A DNA stretch of 64,000 nt from Terriglobia bacterium (GCA_020072845.1 JAIQGF010000004.1:233957-297956), one strand, 5' to 3'; counted from the first letter of the stretch, positions 25,665 to 34,566 are shown. The notes: generated by a model not told the origin, from the letters alone. Numbers and translations: made by a program.

Positions 25665-28055
25665 TTACTTCCCGGGCGCTTTGAAGTTGACCACGATCGT
25701 ATTCTCGATTTCGATGGGAACGCCGTTGAGGCGGAAGGGCTCGTAGCGCCAGCGTTTCACCGCTGAGGCTGCCGCCTGCGCCAGCAGCGCGTCACCCCTG
25801 ACGACCTTTATTTGCGTGACTTTCCCTTCCTTACTGATCGTGGCTTTCAACACGACCTCGCCATTCACTCCCACCGCCGAGTCGGGATAAACCGGTTCGT
25901 AGCGTTTCAGCAACTTGCCTCCGGTCAATTCCGGTATCGCCGTTTTGTCGAGGGTGGGTGGCGCGACCGGTCCTGACAGCACAGTGGAGATCTCCGACGA
26001 GCCTGTCGGACGTCCCAGACCCATGGCCGGAGGCGCTTCGGGAACCGCTTTCGCCACCTCGGTCACCGCCGGCGCTGGTACCGGCTCGCGAGGGGCTGGA
26101 ACGGGTCGCGCAGCTGCATTTTTCGCCGCCGCGGACGGTTTCGTCGCGTGCGTGGAGCCAGCCGGGATCGGCCTTTTCGCCACGGGCACGGTATTCATCG
26201 GGACCACTGCGGGAGGAGGCGCCGTGGGAGTACTGGACGCCGGGAAGGGTGAGGGCTTGTTGACTACGGGCTTGGTTAGCCTGACTTCGCTGTCCATGGG
26301 CGTGCCTCTGGGAGGCGAGATAGCCCGCCACACTTGCCAACCGCCCACAATCAGCACCGCCGCCAAAATGCCCGCACCGGTTAGCCTCAGTCTCCACGGC
26401 GACGGTATTTGCGCCGGCATGTTCGCCAGCATCGCGTCGCGCATGGAAGCCGGGCCCAGCATGTCGGCGGCTTCATCCTCCTCCGGTTCCAGCGGCACGG
26501 TGCGATCTCTCGCGGCCGCCGATGCCGCCATCGCGGCCGCGCCCATGGCTCTCATGACGGCAGTCGGCACCGGCGAGGGCGTTAGCTTGTCCGGCGGCGC
26601 TGCCAAACTGTGTGTTGCCGGGATTTCTACCGCTGGCCTGGTTGCCAGCTCTTGCCGGATTGCCGGCGCCGACGCTGGCGCCACCGCCGTTTCTCCTGCC
26701 GGACGACCTGGCTTGGGAGCTTCCACCGGCGCCGCAACGGGCGGAGGCGGCGCGGGGAGCTTCACCGGAGCGAGGACTTGCGGCGTTGGTACGGGACGCG
26801 CCACCGGGGCCGCGACTGGCGGAGCCGGTGCGGGACGCGCCACGGGCGCGACCACAGCCGGACGCGGCGCGGCACGATCCACCGGCGCCGCCATTGGCGG
26901 AGACAGCATGGGCGCAGCTGCCGGCGCCGCCTTCGCCACGTTTCCCGTGCGCGGCTGCGGCAAAGACGATGGCGCCGCCGCCACCGTTCCCGCACCTGCC
27001 GGAGTTGCCGGCTTCGTCACCACCGGCGGAGGCAGAGGAGCAATCCCCTCCTTGACCGTGAGAATGTCCTCCATCATCAGCGGGGTTTCTGGCTGCACGC
27101 CCGGTTCCGCAATCAGCGGTTGCAGCGTCGCCGCCGCCATCAGTGCTTGCGGGCCCCTGATCGAGGACGCTGCCGGCTCCGGCTGCCGAACGGCAATTCC
27201 CGCCACCAGGTCCGCAACCCGCCGCAGCAACAGTACGTCGCTGCTCTGGAACGCGTGCGCGCGTGAGGAGAACGCCTCCAGCACTCCCGCAGGACGCCCC
27301 TGCACGCGGACGGGCACAATCACCATGGAGCGCAATTCAAGTTTGCGGCAGACCAACCTCTCGGCCCGTGGATCGGTCTCCGTATCCAGGCAGCGCACGA
27401 TCTCGCCGGTGCGAATGGATTCTCCCGATAGCCCCGAGTTGGGATCCAGCCGGGCGCCGATGGCGGGCGCGTTGCCGCTGCTGGCGCGGCACACGACGAT
27501 GACGCCGTCTTCGAGCGCGATCGCCGCCCCGGTCGCCCGGGTCACGTTGCGCACGCGTTCGACGACCAACGCCAGCGCCGCGTCGCCTTCCAGCTTGTCC
27601 GTCGTCAAGTCGCGCCGCAGGGCGGCAATTTCATCGCGCGTGTACGGCGCAGGCCAGGCCGGCAGCGCCGCGTTCAAACCGGGCGCTACCGCCGGCCGCC
27701 GGTCGCGCGAGAGCCATTGTGCCAGGTGCACGCGGCCCAACTCCGCGATTTCCTCGAACCGTATTCCCAGCCGGCCGGAGCTGTCGGTCCAGGCGATGCT
27801 GCCCACCGCGTCCACACGTCCGCCGGTTTCCGGCAATTCGAATTGCAGCGAGGTGGTGGCGCCCATGGGCGCGCTGGAAAGCGCTTGCACGCCCATGCCC
27901 TGTTCGCTCAGGTCGAGCACCAGAGCGCCGCTTTGGAATGCGAGATCGACGGTGACCAGGTGCGAGTCCACGACGTTCTGCCGCATTGCTACACGGCGGT
28001 CGTGTGTCCCTGAGTCCCCGCCCGGTTTCGGGGTTTCCACTGGTGAGGTGCCCAT
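25665..28055 (-). CDS. PilZ-GAF-TM-TonB fusion protein
   Basis: 796 residues. An N-terminal PilZ domain (about 20-115) has both c-di-GMP motifs, RVAMR (RxxxR) and DLSEQG (DxSxxG). A GAF domain follows (about 135-285: VERVRNVTRATGAAIALEDG to GVLEAFSSRAHAF, in part). Then comes a Pro/Ala-rich linker of about 230 residues, one membrane helix (LTGAGILAAVLIVGGWQVW, about 562-580), a second Pro/Ala-rich stretch and a TonB C-terminal domain (about 705-795: YPDSAVGVNGEVVLKATIS). The layout places the sensor domains in the cytoplasm and TonB in the periplasm. This looks like c-di-GMP or ligand control of outer-membrane energy transfer, which is inference. Confidence 0.88.
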   Translation of the reverse strand: MGTSPVETPKPGGDSGTHDRRVAMRQNVVDSHLVTVDLAFQSGALVLDLSEQGMGVQALSSAPMGATTSLQFELPETGGRVDAVGSIAWTDSSGRLGIRFEEIAELGRVHLAQWLSRDRRPAVAPGLNAALPAWPAPYTRDEIAALRRDLTTDKLEGDAALALVVERVRNVTRATGAAIALEDGVIVVCRASSGNAPAIGARLDPNSGLSGESIRTGEIVRCLDTETDPRAERLVCRKLELRSMVIVPVRVQGRPAGVLEAFSSRAHAFQSSDVLLLRRVADLVAGIAVRQPEPAASSIRGPQALMAAATLQPLIAEPGVQPETPLMMEDILTVKEGIAPLPPPVVTKPATPAGAGTVAAAPSSLPQPRTGNVAKAAPAAAPMLSPPMAAPVDRAAPRPAVVAPVARPAPAPPVAAPVARPVPTPQVLAPVKLPAPPPPVAAPVEAPKPGRPAGETAVAPASAPAIRQELATRPAVEIPATHSLAAPPDKLTPSPVPTAVMRAMGAAAMAASAAARDRTVPLEPEEDEAADMLGPASMRDAMLANMPAQIPSPWRLRLTGAGILAAVLIVGGWQVWRAISPPRGTPMDSEVRLTKPVVNKPSPFPASSTPTAPPPAVVPMNTVPVAKRPIPAGSTHATKPSAAAKNAAARPVPAPREPVPAPAVTEVAKAVPEAPPAMGLGRPTGSSEISTVLSGPVAPPTLDKTAIPELTGGKLLKRYEPVYPDSAVGVNGEVVLKATISKEGKVTQIKVVRGDALLAQAAASAVKRWRYEPFRLNGVPIEIENTIVVNFKAPGK

Positions 28056-28092
28056 CCGTAATTACCCTGCCTGCGAGTCTGCTGCTCCGCCG

Positions 28093-28323
28093 TTAGGGAA
28101 ACTGCCGGATTCCAACCGCCGGACCCAGAGTGTCCGCGGGCTTGGCTGCAACTGCTGCCGCCGATACCCGCGGTGCGGTCCCGGCACTGGCCACAGATCT
28201 CACCGTGTCCAATTCGTTGTCGTCGGCGAGCAAGCGCGCCGCCACACGCAACGCTTCAATGTCTCTCTGCAATTGTTGTATTTCGTTTTCCTTCTGGCGC
28301 AGCACTTCGTAAATGTTTTTCAT
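28093..28323 (-). CDS. Small coiled-coil protein upstream of the TonB fusion
   Basis: 76 residues. The first 40 are a strong heptad helix (YEVLRQKENEIQQLQRDIEAL) and the remainder is Ala/Val-rich. It lies 37 bases before the PilZ-GAF-TonB gene on the same strand, suggesting an operon. Short proteins with the start MKN(I/L)YEVLRQKE are common in Acidobacteria and Solibacter genomes, function unknown. Might be a partner for the GAF/PilZ region. No ribosome site stronger than GGAAAC is seen. Confidence 0.65.
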   Translation of the reverse strand: MKNIYEVLRQKENEIQQLQRDIEALRVAARLLADDNELDTVRSVASAGTAPRVSAAAVAAKPADTLGPAVGIRQFP

Positions 28324-28525
28324 ATGGGAAACATCCGATCGGGGCTTCGTAGCCTTGCCGGTCTGTTCCTACTGTACCCCGAGTTTGGTCCCAGTGAAAT
28401 ACAGAAAATTCACAAACCTCAAACCGTCGGCAGGCAGGTTCGGAGGCCGGATCGTGAAGCGATCCGGAAAGCCTGGAAACGCAAGGGGGTGGGCCGCCAG
28501 GCAAGTAGAAGCACCTAGGCGGCGC

Positions 28526-29545
28526 TTATCCGCCGATATGGACCATGGTGCGCGATGCCGGCACAAATTCCGGCTCGCCGATATGATGGCGCGCTTCCTT
28601 GTGCTGGATCACGCCGCGGATGTAAGCCACCATGTCGTCATCGGAGCCGCCGCGGCGGAGCACCGCCGCCAGGTCGTGGTCGAACACGGAAAACAGGCAG
28701 GTGCGGATTTTGCCGTCGGAGGTAAGCCGCACCCGGCTGCAGTGCCCGCAGAACGGGTGCGAAACCGGAGCAATGATCCCGATCTCTCCCCGGCCGTCGT
28801 CGAAGCGGTAGCGACGCGCCGTCTCGCTGCGCTGACGAGGAATTTCCACCAGCCGGCGGAATGGGGCCATGCGCTCCAGGATCTCTTCCAGCCGCACCAC
28901 GATCTCCGGCGACCACACCCGCTCTTCTTCCAGCGGCATGAATTCAATGAACCGCACCACCACGCCTTCTTCGCGCGCGAACTTGCCGAAGGCGGGGATC
29001 TGGTCGTCATTGAAGCCGCGCAGGAGAACGCAATTGACCTTCACCGGATCCAGCCCCGCCCGTTGCGACGCGCGTACTCCCGCCAGCACCGCTTCGAATC
29101 CGTTGGGTACGCGTGTGATGCGCGCGAATCGCTCCGCGTCCACCGCGTCCATGCTGACCGTGACCCGGCGCAGCCCGGCGTCTTTCAGCGGCTGCACCAT
29201 CTCGGCCAGCAGGTGGCCGTTGGTGGTGAGGGCGATATCCAGCGATTCGCCGTCCACGGTGCGCAGCCGCGACAATTCCTGCACCAACTCGAGCACGCCG
29301 TGGCGCAGCAGCGGCTCACCGCCGGTAATGCGCACCTTGGTGATCCCCAGCGAGGTGAAGACGCGCGCCATGCGCAGGTAATCGGCAATCGGCAGTTCGG
29401 CGTAGAGCGCGCCCTGGTTGCCGGTGCGGCAGTACACGCACTTGTAATTGCAGCGGTCGGTGATGGCGATGCGCAGATCGGTGATGGCGCGCCCGTGCTT
29501 GTCCCGCAGCCGCGTGCTCTGCCCGACCTCAGCGATCGCCGCCAT
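28526..29545 (-). CDS. moaA: GTP 3',8-cyclase, molybdenum cofactor synthesis
   Basis: 339 residues from the ATG at 29545; upstream in-frame codons are made of repeats and the leader. Radical-SAM enzyme that starts molybdopterin synthesis. N-terminal cluster Cys in CNYKCVYC, with the family opening LRDKHGRAITDLRIAITDR; C-terminal cluster in FCGHCSRVRLTSDGKIRTC (CxxCx13C). The catalytic GG tail typical of MoaA is present at the end (MVHIGG). Preceded by a structured leader with promoter-like TATAAT; a Moco riboswitch is likely. No other moa genes nearby, though a MoaD-like protein lies at 2807. Confidence 0.95.
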   Translation of the reverse strand: MAAIAEVGQSTRLRDKHGRAITDLRIAITDRCNYKCVYCRTGNQGALYAELPIADYLRMARVFTSLGITKVRITGGEPLLRHGVLELVQELSRLRTVDGESLDIALTTNGHLLAEMVQPLKDAGLRRVTVSMDAVDAERFARITRVPNGFEAVLAGVRASQRAGLDPVKVNCVLLRGFNDDQIPAFGKFAREEGVVVRFIEFMPLEEERVWSPEIVVRLEEILERMAPFRRLVEIPRQRSETARRYRFDDGRGEIGIIAPVSHPFCGHCSRVRLTSDGKIRTCLFSVFDHDLAAVLRRGGSDDDMVAYIRGVIQHKEARHHIGEPEFVPASRTMVHIGG

Positions 29546-29606
29546 GCCGTAGCTCAAAACTGCAAACTGGTAACTGCTGAAACTGAAACTCGAAACTGAA
29601 ACGGTT
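29546..29606. repeat. Quasi-tandem GAAACTGAAACT repeat before moaA
   Basis: GCAAACTGGTAACTGCTGAAACTGAAACTCGAAACTGAAACGG-type words (shown only in outline) lie between the putative riboswitch and the moaA start. Related CAGTTTCAGTTT words occur at 57640-57675. Confidence 0.65.
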
Positions 29607-29614
29607 CGGCAGGC

Positions 29615-29800
29615 TCGCGTGACAGCCGGATGCTGTCCACTGGAAGGCGTTTCCTTTCCAAGTGGCCCGCTCGCAGGATGAGCGGACACGGGAGGCGCCG
29701 GCGTTTCCACCTGCACCCTGATCCCGGTCAACCGATCGCTACCGGGAGTCGCCGCCTTGACCAGGGTATGCCCGAAGGTCCAAGCGGTCGGAAACCACGC
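29615..29800 (-). ncRNA. Candidate Moco (molybdenum cofactor) riboswitch in the moaA leader
   Basis: Read on the minus strand, the leader holds GGATCAGGGTGCAGGT, then GGAAACGCCGGCGCCTCCCGT, then two perfect-looking stems (CCGCTC...GAGCGG and CCACTTGGAAAGG...CCTTCCAGTGG). GC-rich stems with a GCCTCCCGT segment directly in front of moaA resemble the Moco RNA motif as I remember it. The match was not computed, and the distance to moaA (about 70 bases) is occupied by a repeat. Confidence 0.5.
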
Positions 29801-29805
29801 ACAAG

Positions 29806-29811
29806 ATTATA
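29806..29811 (-). promoter_or_regulatory. Promoter -10 for moaA leader
   Basis: TATAAT on the minus strand (in CTATAATCTTG). A convincing -35 at the right spacing is not seen. Transcription from here would give a leader of about 250 bases that contains the candidate riboswitch. Confidence 0.45.
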
Positions 29812-29863
29812 GACGGGTTCGTCAAGACGCGGCGCAAACTTCTGAATTTTGTCGCGCAAATGA

Positions 29864-29888
29864 AAACCCGGGCTGGTTGCCCGGGTAC
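29864..29888 (-). terminator. Terminator of the FecR-like gene
   Basis: ACCCGGGC and GCCCGGGT form a perfect 8-bp stem with loop AACCA; on the minus strand it is followed by TTTTCATTTG. Confidence 0.8.
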
Positions 29889-29909
29889 AAGGCTTCCCTC
29901 GCTGAGATC

Positions 29910-30566
29910 TTACTTGGCTGACAGCGGGGTTTGCGGGGAATTCGTGGTTTCGTAAACCAGCAAAATAGCGCCGGCGCCAACAGCGGCTAAGACAATCGCC
30001 GCCGTTTTGCCCGAAATCCCGCCCCCGGAGCCGCCGGACGCGCCCGGGGTCGCGCCACCTTGCGGCGGCGCTGGTGCGGGGTCGGGAACCGATGTCGTGT
30101 TGCCTTCCGCCACCGTCTTCGAACTGCTGCCGTCGGAAACCTTCACCGCACCGTGCAGCGCGGCAATCATCACTTGGCCGCCACCACGGACCACCCGGTA
30201 GCTGGTGCGCGCTTGCGCCGCGGGAGCAATTGACAGGCGCTGCACCTGGGTTTTCATTCCCTTGTCGGTGGTCACCACCGCCGCACCCGACCCGAGCCGC
30301 AGCACGTCACCCTCGTATACCAGGGTCGTCAACGGTCCAACCATGACCGTGCTGCCTTCGGCCGTCAATCTCACGGCGCCGTTCGCAGGCGTCTGAATGC
30401 TATCCCCGGCGAACACCGCCGATGACCGCTCCGCCCCCACGCCGTTCAGCATGACCGTGTTCGTCGCATACATCATTGCGGCATGCGTTTCGGCGGACAT
30501 CGTGGCCGCGGGCAAGATCACGGCGAGCATGCCGGCCAGAATCTTCCCTACAACTCGATTCTTCAT
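29910..30566 (-). CDS. FecR-like exported protein with C-terminal membrane helix
   Basis: 218 residues. Signal peptide (1-30, ending MSAETHA), then a FecR-type beta domain (about 35-150: VFAGDSIQTPANGAVRLTAEGS, in part, resembling the FecR 'GD.I.T...s.a.l....gs.v..g' pattern), a Pro/Gly linker and a C-terminal hydrophobic helix (KTAAIVLAAVGAGAILLVYE, about 185-205). It is likely anchored in the inner membrane with a periplasmic FecR domain or part of a surface filament. No sigma factor or FecA-like receptor adjoins it, so a signalling role is not supported here. Confidence 0.7.
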   Translation of the reverse strand: MKNRVVGKILAGMLAVILPAATMSAETHAAMMYATNTVMLNGVGAERSSAVFAGDSIQTPANGAVRLTAEGSTVMVGPLTTLVYEGDVLRLGSGAAVVTTDKGMKTQVQRLSIAPAAQARTSYRVVRGGGQVMIAALHGAVKVSDGSSSKTVAEGNTTSVPDPAPAPPQGGATPGASGGSGGGISGKTAAIVLAAVGAGAILLVYETTNSPQTPLSAK

Positions 30567-31033
30567 CGCGCTCCTACCCTACCTGGCGGTATCGTACTTC
30601 GGTCCGAAATCCAGGGCAACGCTTATTCGCCCTGCGTACCTAACGGGTAATTACCTAAGAACAGATTGTTTGCTCGTCACGACTTATCCTTGAATGGTAC
30701 TAAGGTAACCTCACCCGAGACGTGCATTCCGTTCCTCCCTCCACCTCGAAGCGCCGTTTTCTCCAATAAAAATCAGCATTGCACGGTTGCCGTCGCCGCC
30801 GCGCTCCTTCCCCGCGACGGCCAAACCAGAGCTCTGGCTCAGCCGCGAGCGGTCGCTGTTCATCCGTTGCGCAAACTCGCAGTGTCGATCGCGTGCCTGT
30901 GCGCCGGAAAAAAGTTGTGGAAAACAGTTGTGGAAAGTCTCAGGGGGGAATTGCTGATTGGGCGATTTGCGCTCACCCGATCGGCTCATCGGCAAATCGC
31001 CAAATCCACCGCGATTCCCGCGCCCGCGATACC
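30567..31033. other. Divergent intergenic region, FecR-like gene and queG
   Basis: No gene supported. It contains GTAATTAC (30647-30654), related to the palindromes at 11734 and 34559; two TTGTGGAAA words (30915-30923, 30928-30936); and a perfect 10-bp hairpin GGCGATTTGC (30961-30970) with GCAAATCGCC (30992-31001) around GCTCACCCGATCGG words, in the style of the GATC repeat family. Confidence 0.6.
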
Positions 31034-32116
31034 ATGGATGCGGTGCCCACCGCAACCACGCTTTCCGACCTGATCACCCGCGCCGCCCGCGCCGCCGGAT
31101 TTGACCTCAGCGGTGTCGCCCCCGTCAGCCGCTTCCCGGAGCTCGACTACTTCCCCGCTTGGATCGCCTCCGGCCACGCCGGCGAAATGCGCTACCTGGA
31201 AACCCGCGGCGAGTCCGGCGCACTCAAGCGCGCCTCGCTCGCCGAGGTCGCTCCCTGGGCACGCTCGGTCATTGTCTGCGCGCTGAACTACAACGCCGAC
31301 CGGCCAAAGTCCACCGATCCGATTGCCGATGGCCGGCCGCCGGCCAGCCACGCCTGGATCTCCCGCTACGCCTGGACCGAGGAGGACTACCACGACTCCG
31401 TCCTGCGCCGGCTGCGCACGGTGGAGACGAAGTTGAAAGAACAATCGCCGGCAGCAGAGGCGCGCTGCTACGTGGATACAGGCCCGCTGGTTGAACGCGT
31501 GTGGGCGCGCTACGCCGGCGTGGGATGGCAGGGTAAGAACACTTGCATCATGAACCAGCGGCTTGGGTCGTGGATTTTTCTCGGAGTCATCCTCACCTCC
31601 CTCGAGCTCGAGGCCGATCTTCCCGCGCCCGACCGCTGCGGCACGTGCACCCGGTGTATCGACGCCTGTCCCACCCATGCTTTCATCGCTCCTTACCAGC
31701 TTGACGCCACCCGCTGCATTTCGTATCTCACCATCGAAAAGCGCGGTGACATTGCCGAAGGCCTGCGCCAGGGCATGGGCCGCAACGTTTTCGGCTGTGA
31801 CATCTGCCAGGACGTTTGTCCCTGGAACCGTCGCGCCCCCGTGTCCGCGGCGCCGGAATTCACGCCTCGCGAAAACCTGGTGAATCCCGCGCTCGAGTGG
31901 CTGGCGGCCATGGACGAAGACGAGTTTCGCCAGACCTTCCGCCGCTCGCCGGTGAAACGCGCCCGGTACAACGGCCTACGCCGGAACGTAGCCATCGCCA
32001 TGGGCAACAGCGGCGACCCGCGCTTCCTGCCGGTGCTGGAAAAGCTGGCGGCCGATGCCGATGGCATCGTTGCCGAACACGCGCGCTGGGCGCTGAAGAA
32101 GATCAAGTCTGCGTAA
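31034..32116 (+). CDS. queG: Epoxyqueuosine reductase
   Basis: 360 residues from the ATG at 31034; the in-frame sequence upstream is intergenic. Last step of queuosine synthesis: reduces epoxyqueuosine in tRNA using cobalamin and two [4Fe-4S] clusters. Visible: DLSGVAPVSRF...FPAWIASGHAGEMRYL at the N-terminus, the catalytic region with WISRYAWTEEDYHD (Asp general acid), GWQGKNTCIMNQRLGSW, then ferredoxin motifs CGTCTRCIDACP and CDICQDVCPWN. The C-terminal HEAT-like helices (RNVAIAMGNSGDPRFLPVLE) are retained. Length is normal for the long form. Confidence 0.95.
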   Translation: MDAVPTATTLSDLITRAARAAGFDLSGVAPVSRFPELDYFPAWIASGHAGEMRYLETRGESGALKRASLAEVAPWARSVIVCALNYNADRPKSTDPIADGRPPASHAWISRYAWTEEDYHDSVLRRLRTVETKLKEQSPAAEARCYVDTGPLVERVWARYAGVGWQGKNTCIMNQRLGSWIFLGVILTSLELEADLPAPDRCGTCTRCIDACPTHAFIAPYQLDATRCISYLTIEKRGDIAEGLRQGMGRNVFGCDICQDVCPWNRRAPVSAAPEFTPRENLVNPALEWLAAMDEDEFRQTFRRSPVKRARYNGLRRNVAIAMGNSGDPRFLPVLEKLAADADGIVAEHARWALKKIKSA

Positions 32117-32308
32117 TCGTCAGTTCACAGTTAAGTGTGCTCTCGTCTTCCGGCTCACCCAGAGATCAAGAGCACAGTTGAGACAGTACCCGCCCCGACA
32201 AGCAGGAAAAGGCAACACAAACGGCGCTGGAATAAGCGGAGTTGCTGTGCAAAGATCGGCGGCGTAGCAATCGCCAAAGGCAAACTGACCGCCGTACCTG
32301 AGGGCATC

Positions 32309-33526
32309 GTGGACATCCCGGTTCAAGGCTACCTAGCCAAGCTGAGACTCCTAGAAGAATCTGTGGGGGCCGCGACAACATACAAGATTCTTGATCCGTT
32401 TCATTGGCGCGTGGGTGGCGACATCATCGCTGTTCAATACGCCGCGAGTACCATCGCTTCTTTCCTCGGACTTGAAGGGTTGACGTTCATCGTTGGCATT
32501 GTTCAACAGCAGAAAGATACAGCAGCGCACATCCAACTGGAACGCGGCCAGTCGGAAGTCTTCGTCGAATTGTCACCGGGCGTTCTGGGCCACGATTCAG
32601 CAGTGCTGGCGACTCTTGCTCACGAACTGTCGCACAAGTTTCTACATGTGCATGGGATAACGTGTGGCTCGAACCCTTACGAGCATGAGGTGCTGACCGA
32701 CATTACTGCTGTCTATGTTGGCCTAGGCAAGCTGATGCTGAACGGGTGCAAGTCGGAAACGGTGACGTATACAGTGGACGGTAAGAGTAGTGACACATTT
32801 TCGGTGGGCTACATTGATCGCCACCATCTCGCTTTCGTGTACCGGGCGGTTTGTGCCATGAGAAAAATACCGCAGTCTAGTTGGGCGGCGGGACTGACTG
32901 GCGAGTCTCTTGCAGCGATTCGGCTAGTAGAAACGTCATATGGACAATCTTTCGACGAATCTCTGTCGGGTGCTGATGGGCGCGGCGCGAGCGCTGATGC
33001 ACTTCGCAAGAAGGTGACATCGCAGCAGGAAATGCTGACTTCATCAGATCGACAAGTCCGGCTATCACGCGAACATTACCTCACGAGCATTGCCGCTGAA
33101 CTGAACGCCACGCACCAAGAATTGTCGCGTGCTCTCCATCTGATTTCCGAACTTAGACGGCAAAACGGGGTCAACCCGCACGTCTGGTTTCTCGACGCAG
33201 TTCAAAGGCTAGACGCTGTTAGTTCACTCACAGCAAGGGTAAGCGAAAAGCGAGCATTTACAAGACCATTCACAAAGGCGCTGGAGCACATCTGCTCAGA
33301 CTTGGAGAAAGTCGCAGAGCCAGTTAAAGCCGATAACGTACAGGAGATAATTACCTGCCCTGTTGACGGCGCTCGCCTTCGCGTTCCAGTTGGACGCCCG
33401 AACTTGGAAGTTACGTGCCCATCCTGTAGGTATCGATTCTTGACCGACACGAGGCGCAGAGCCGTCTTCCGAGAGGAGTCACGTAATGGCTTGTCGGCAA
33501 TCAAGAGTTGGTTCCGGCGAAAGTAA
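32309..33526 (+). CDS. HExxH metallopeptidase-like protein with C-terminal zinc ribbon
   Basis: 405 residues from GTG 32309 (preceded by GAGGG); an upstream GTG at 32135 would add 58 basic residues from repeat-like sequence. HELSHKFLH carries the HExxH zinc motif and HEVLTDITAVYVGLGKLML, 25 residues on, supplies a likely Glu ligand. The middle is a long coiled coil (about 235-330). The C-terminus is a zinc ribbon, CPVDGARLRVP...TCPSCRYRF, and a basic tail. No signal peptide: cytoplasmic. Base use is less GC-rich than neighbours, pointing to recent transfer. Family not recognised; could be a peptidase or a regulator of the following gene. Confidence 0.65.
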   Translation: MDIPVQGYLAKLRLLEESVGAATTYKILDPFHWRVGGDIIAVQYAASTIASFLGLEGLTFIVGIVQQQKDTAAHIQLERGQSEVFVELSPGVLGHDSAVLATLAHELSHKFLHVHGITCGSNPYEHEVLTDITAVYVGLGKLMLNGCKSETVTYTVDGKSSDTFSVGYIDRHHLAFVYRAVCAMRKIPQSSWAAGLTGESLAAIRLVETSYGQSFDESLSGADGRGASADALRKKVTSQQEMLTSSDRQVRLSREHYLTSIAAELNATHQELSRALHLISELRRQNGVNPHVWFLDAVQRLDAVSSLTARVSEKRAFTRPFTKALEHICSDLEKVAEPVKADNVQEIITCPVDGARLRVPVGRPNLEVTCPSCRYRFLTDTRRRAVFREESRNGLSAIKSWFRRK

Positions 33527-33635
33527 GCATCTGCGATGTACTCTGTTCGAGGCAGTTCTCGACATCGAGCAGAGGGACGACAAGATCTGCCGACGAGACG
33601 ACCTGTGGAGTGCGACGGCCAGCGATGGCAAAAGC

Positions 33636-33665
33636 AAAAAGGCCCGATTCGCGCTCGGGCCTTTT
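33636..33665 (+). terminator. Rho-independent terminator
   Basis: AAAAAGGCCCGA (33636-33647) pairs with TCGGGCCTTTT (33655-33665), loop TTCGCGC. Ends the HExxH transcript; the following gene starts 75 bases later and needs its own promoter. Confidence 0.9.
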
Positions 33666-33739
33666 GTTGAACAGAATTTGGAGACTTGGGCGACTCCCCA
33701 CTAGAGTGCAGCGCAGGGGTTTGCTCAAATGCAAAACGA

Positions 33740-34357
33740 ATGTCCACGCTCTTTAGCACCTTGGAAGCGATAGTCGTAATACTGATTTGCATTTTGCAAT
33801 TCACGAGGATCTTTCAATACCCGGCGGGAAAATGGGTTGTGCTCTCTCTTGCGCTTCTTGCATGTGCTTGTGCCGTGTTATCCGGACTTTTTTCCCATCG
33901 CGAAGCGCGTGAACGTGAGCAACGAGAACGCGAGCGCGATGAACGTTTTGAGAAATTACTCGCCTTTGCGTCCGAACCATTGGCACCTTCGTCTCTGCCA
34001 GAGAAACTGGAGCAGGCCATGTACGACTTGTTCGCATTCCTCAAAGAAAAGGGCCCATTGCCGGATGCTGGCATAAAGCCGTGGATGAGCACACGCGAAA
34101 AATTGAGGCTTAGTTGGCCTGTGGCACGTAACTGGGCAAATTCCATCGCATTCGGTTATGAACGCCGCTTCAGGCAATCAGTGCAGGACTTGTTGGCGGA
34201 GGTGAGGGAGCGCGGCTTTGATCCCGCCATTGCGGATCACGAATTGAATCCTCCACACGGCCATAGCGCCGATAGCATACGCGCCCTGGCAGAGAAACTT
34301 GGCTTGCTCGCCCCGAAAATCAAGCAGTCCGAGAACGGAGTTGAGAAGCCTCAATAA
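33740..34357 (+). CDS. Two-span membrane protein of unknown function
   Basis: 205 residues from ATG 33740 (an in-frame start 54 bases upstream is less likely). Two hydrophobic helices (about 6-27 and 34-52: VVLSLALLACACAVLSGLF), then a strongly charged helix rich in Arg and Glu (SHREAREREQRERERDERF) and a cytoplasmic C-terminal domain of about 130 residues with WxxARNWANSIAFGYERRF. No family known. Lies in the lower-GC patch behind the HExxH gene. Its stop overlaps a short downstream frame. Confidence 0.65.
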   Translation: MSTLFSTLEAIVVILICILQFTRIFQYPAGKWVVLSLALLACACAVLSGLFSHREAREREQRERERDERFEKLLAFASEPLAPSSLPEKLEQAMYDLFAFLKEKGPLPDAGIKPWMSTREKLRLSWPVARNWANSIAFGYERRFRQSVQDLLAEVRERGFDPAIADHELNPPHGHSADSIRALAEKLGLLAPKIKQSENGVEKPQ

Positions 34358-34566
34358 TGAGCGATCTGAAAGCCTTGGCTCAGGCGGCGGTTCCGGTTTT
34401 CATTGCCACGCCGAGCAACCCTTGGTTCTTGTCGTTCCGAGCGGGCGGAGCTTGTCCCGAGCGACAGCGAGGGAGCCCGCGGGGAATCTGCTGTGCTGCC
34501 TTTTCGGTAGCCGCCTGGGATCTAGGGGTTGGGCGCCAAGGTGAGCATCATTTGCTATGTAAGTAA
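34357..34566 (+). pseudogene. Possible gene remnant disrupted by a repeat element
   Basis: The ATG overlaps the preceding stop (TAATG). The first 26 residues (MSDLKALAQAAVPVFIATPS and on) look protein-like; thereafter the frame runs through a GTCGTTCCGAGCGGGC...GAATCTGC dispersed repeat and loses coding character. Either a small protein with a repeat-derived tail or a gene truncated by repeat insertion. Confidence 0.3.
34428..34500. repeat. GTCATTCCGAGC-type dispersed element
   Basis: Opens TTGTCGTTCCGAGCGGGC, contains GCTTGTCCCGAGCGACAGCGAG and ends GGGGAATCTGCTGTGCTGCC. The same start and end words are seen at 57690-57735, and the start word at 54236. Confidence 0.65.

Noticed and set aside
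25915-28518. An 867-residue open frame opposite the PilZ-GAF-TonB gene
   Set aside because: It is the antisense of a GC-rich Pro/Ala-coding region; low-complexity composition, no domains, and the minus-strand protein has clear domain motifs.
30915-30936. Two TTGTGGAAA words resembling DnaA boxes, as a possible origin
   Set aside because: Only two imperfect boxes, no AT-rich unwinding region and no dnaA, dnaN or gyrB nearby.
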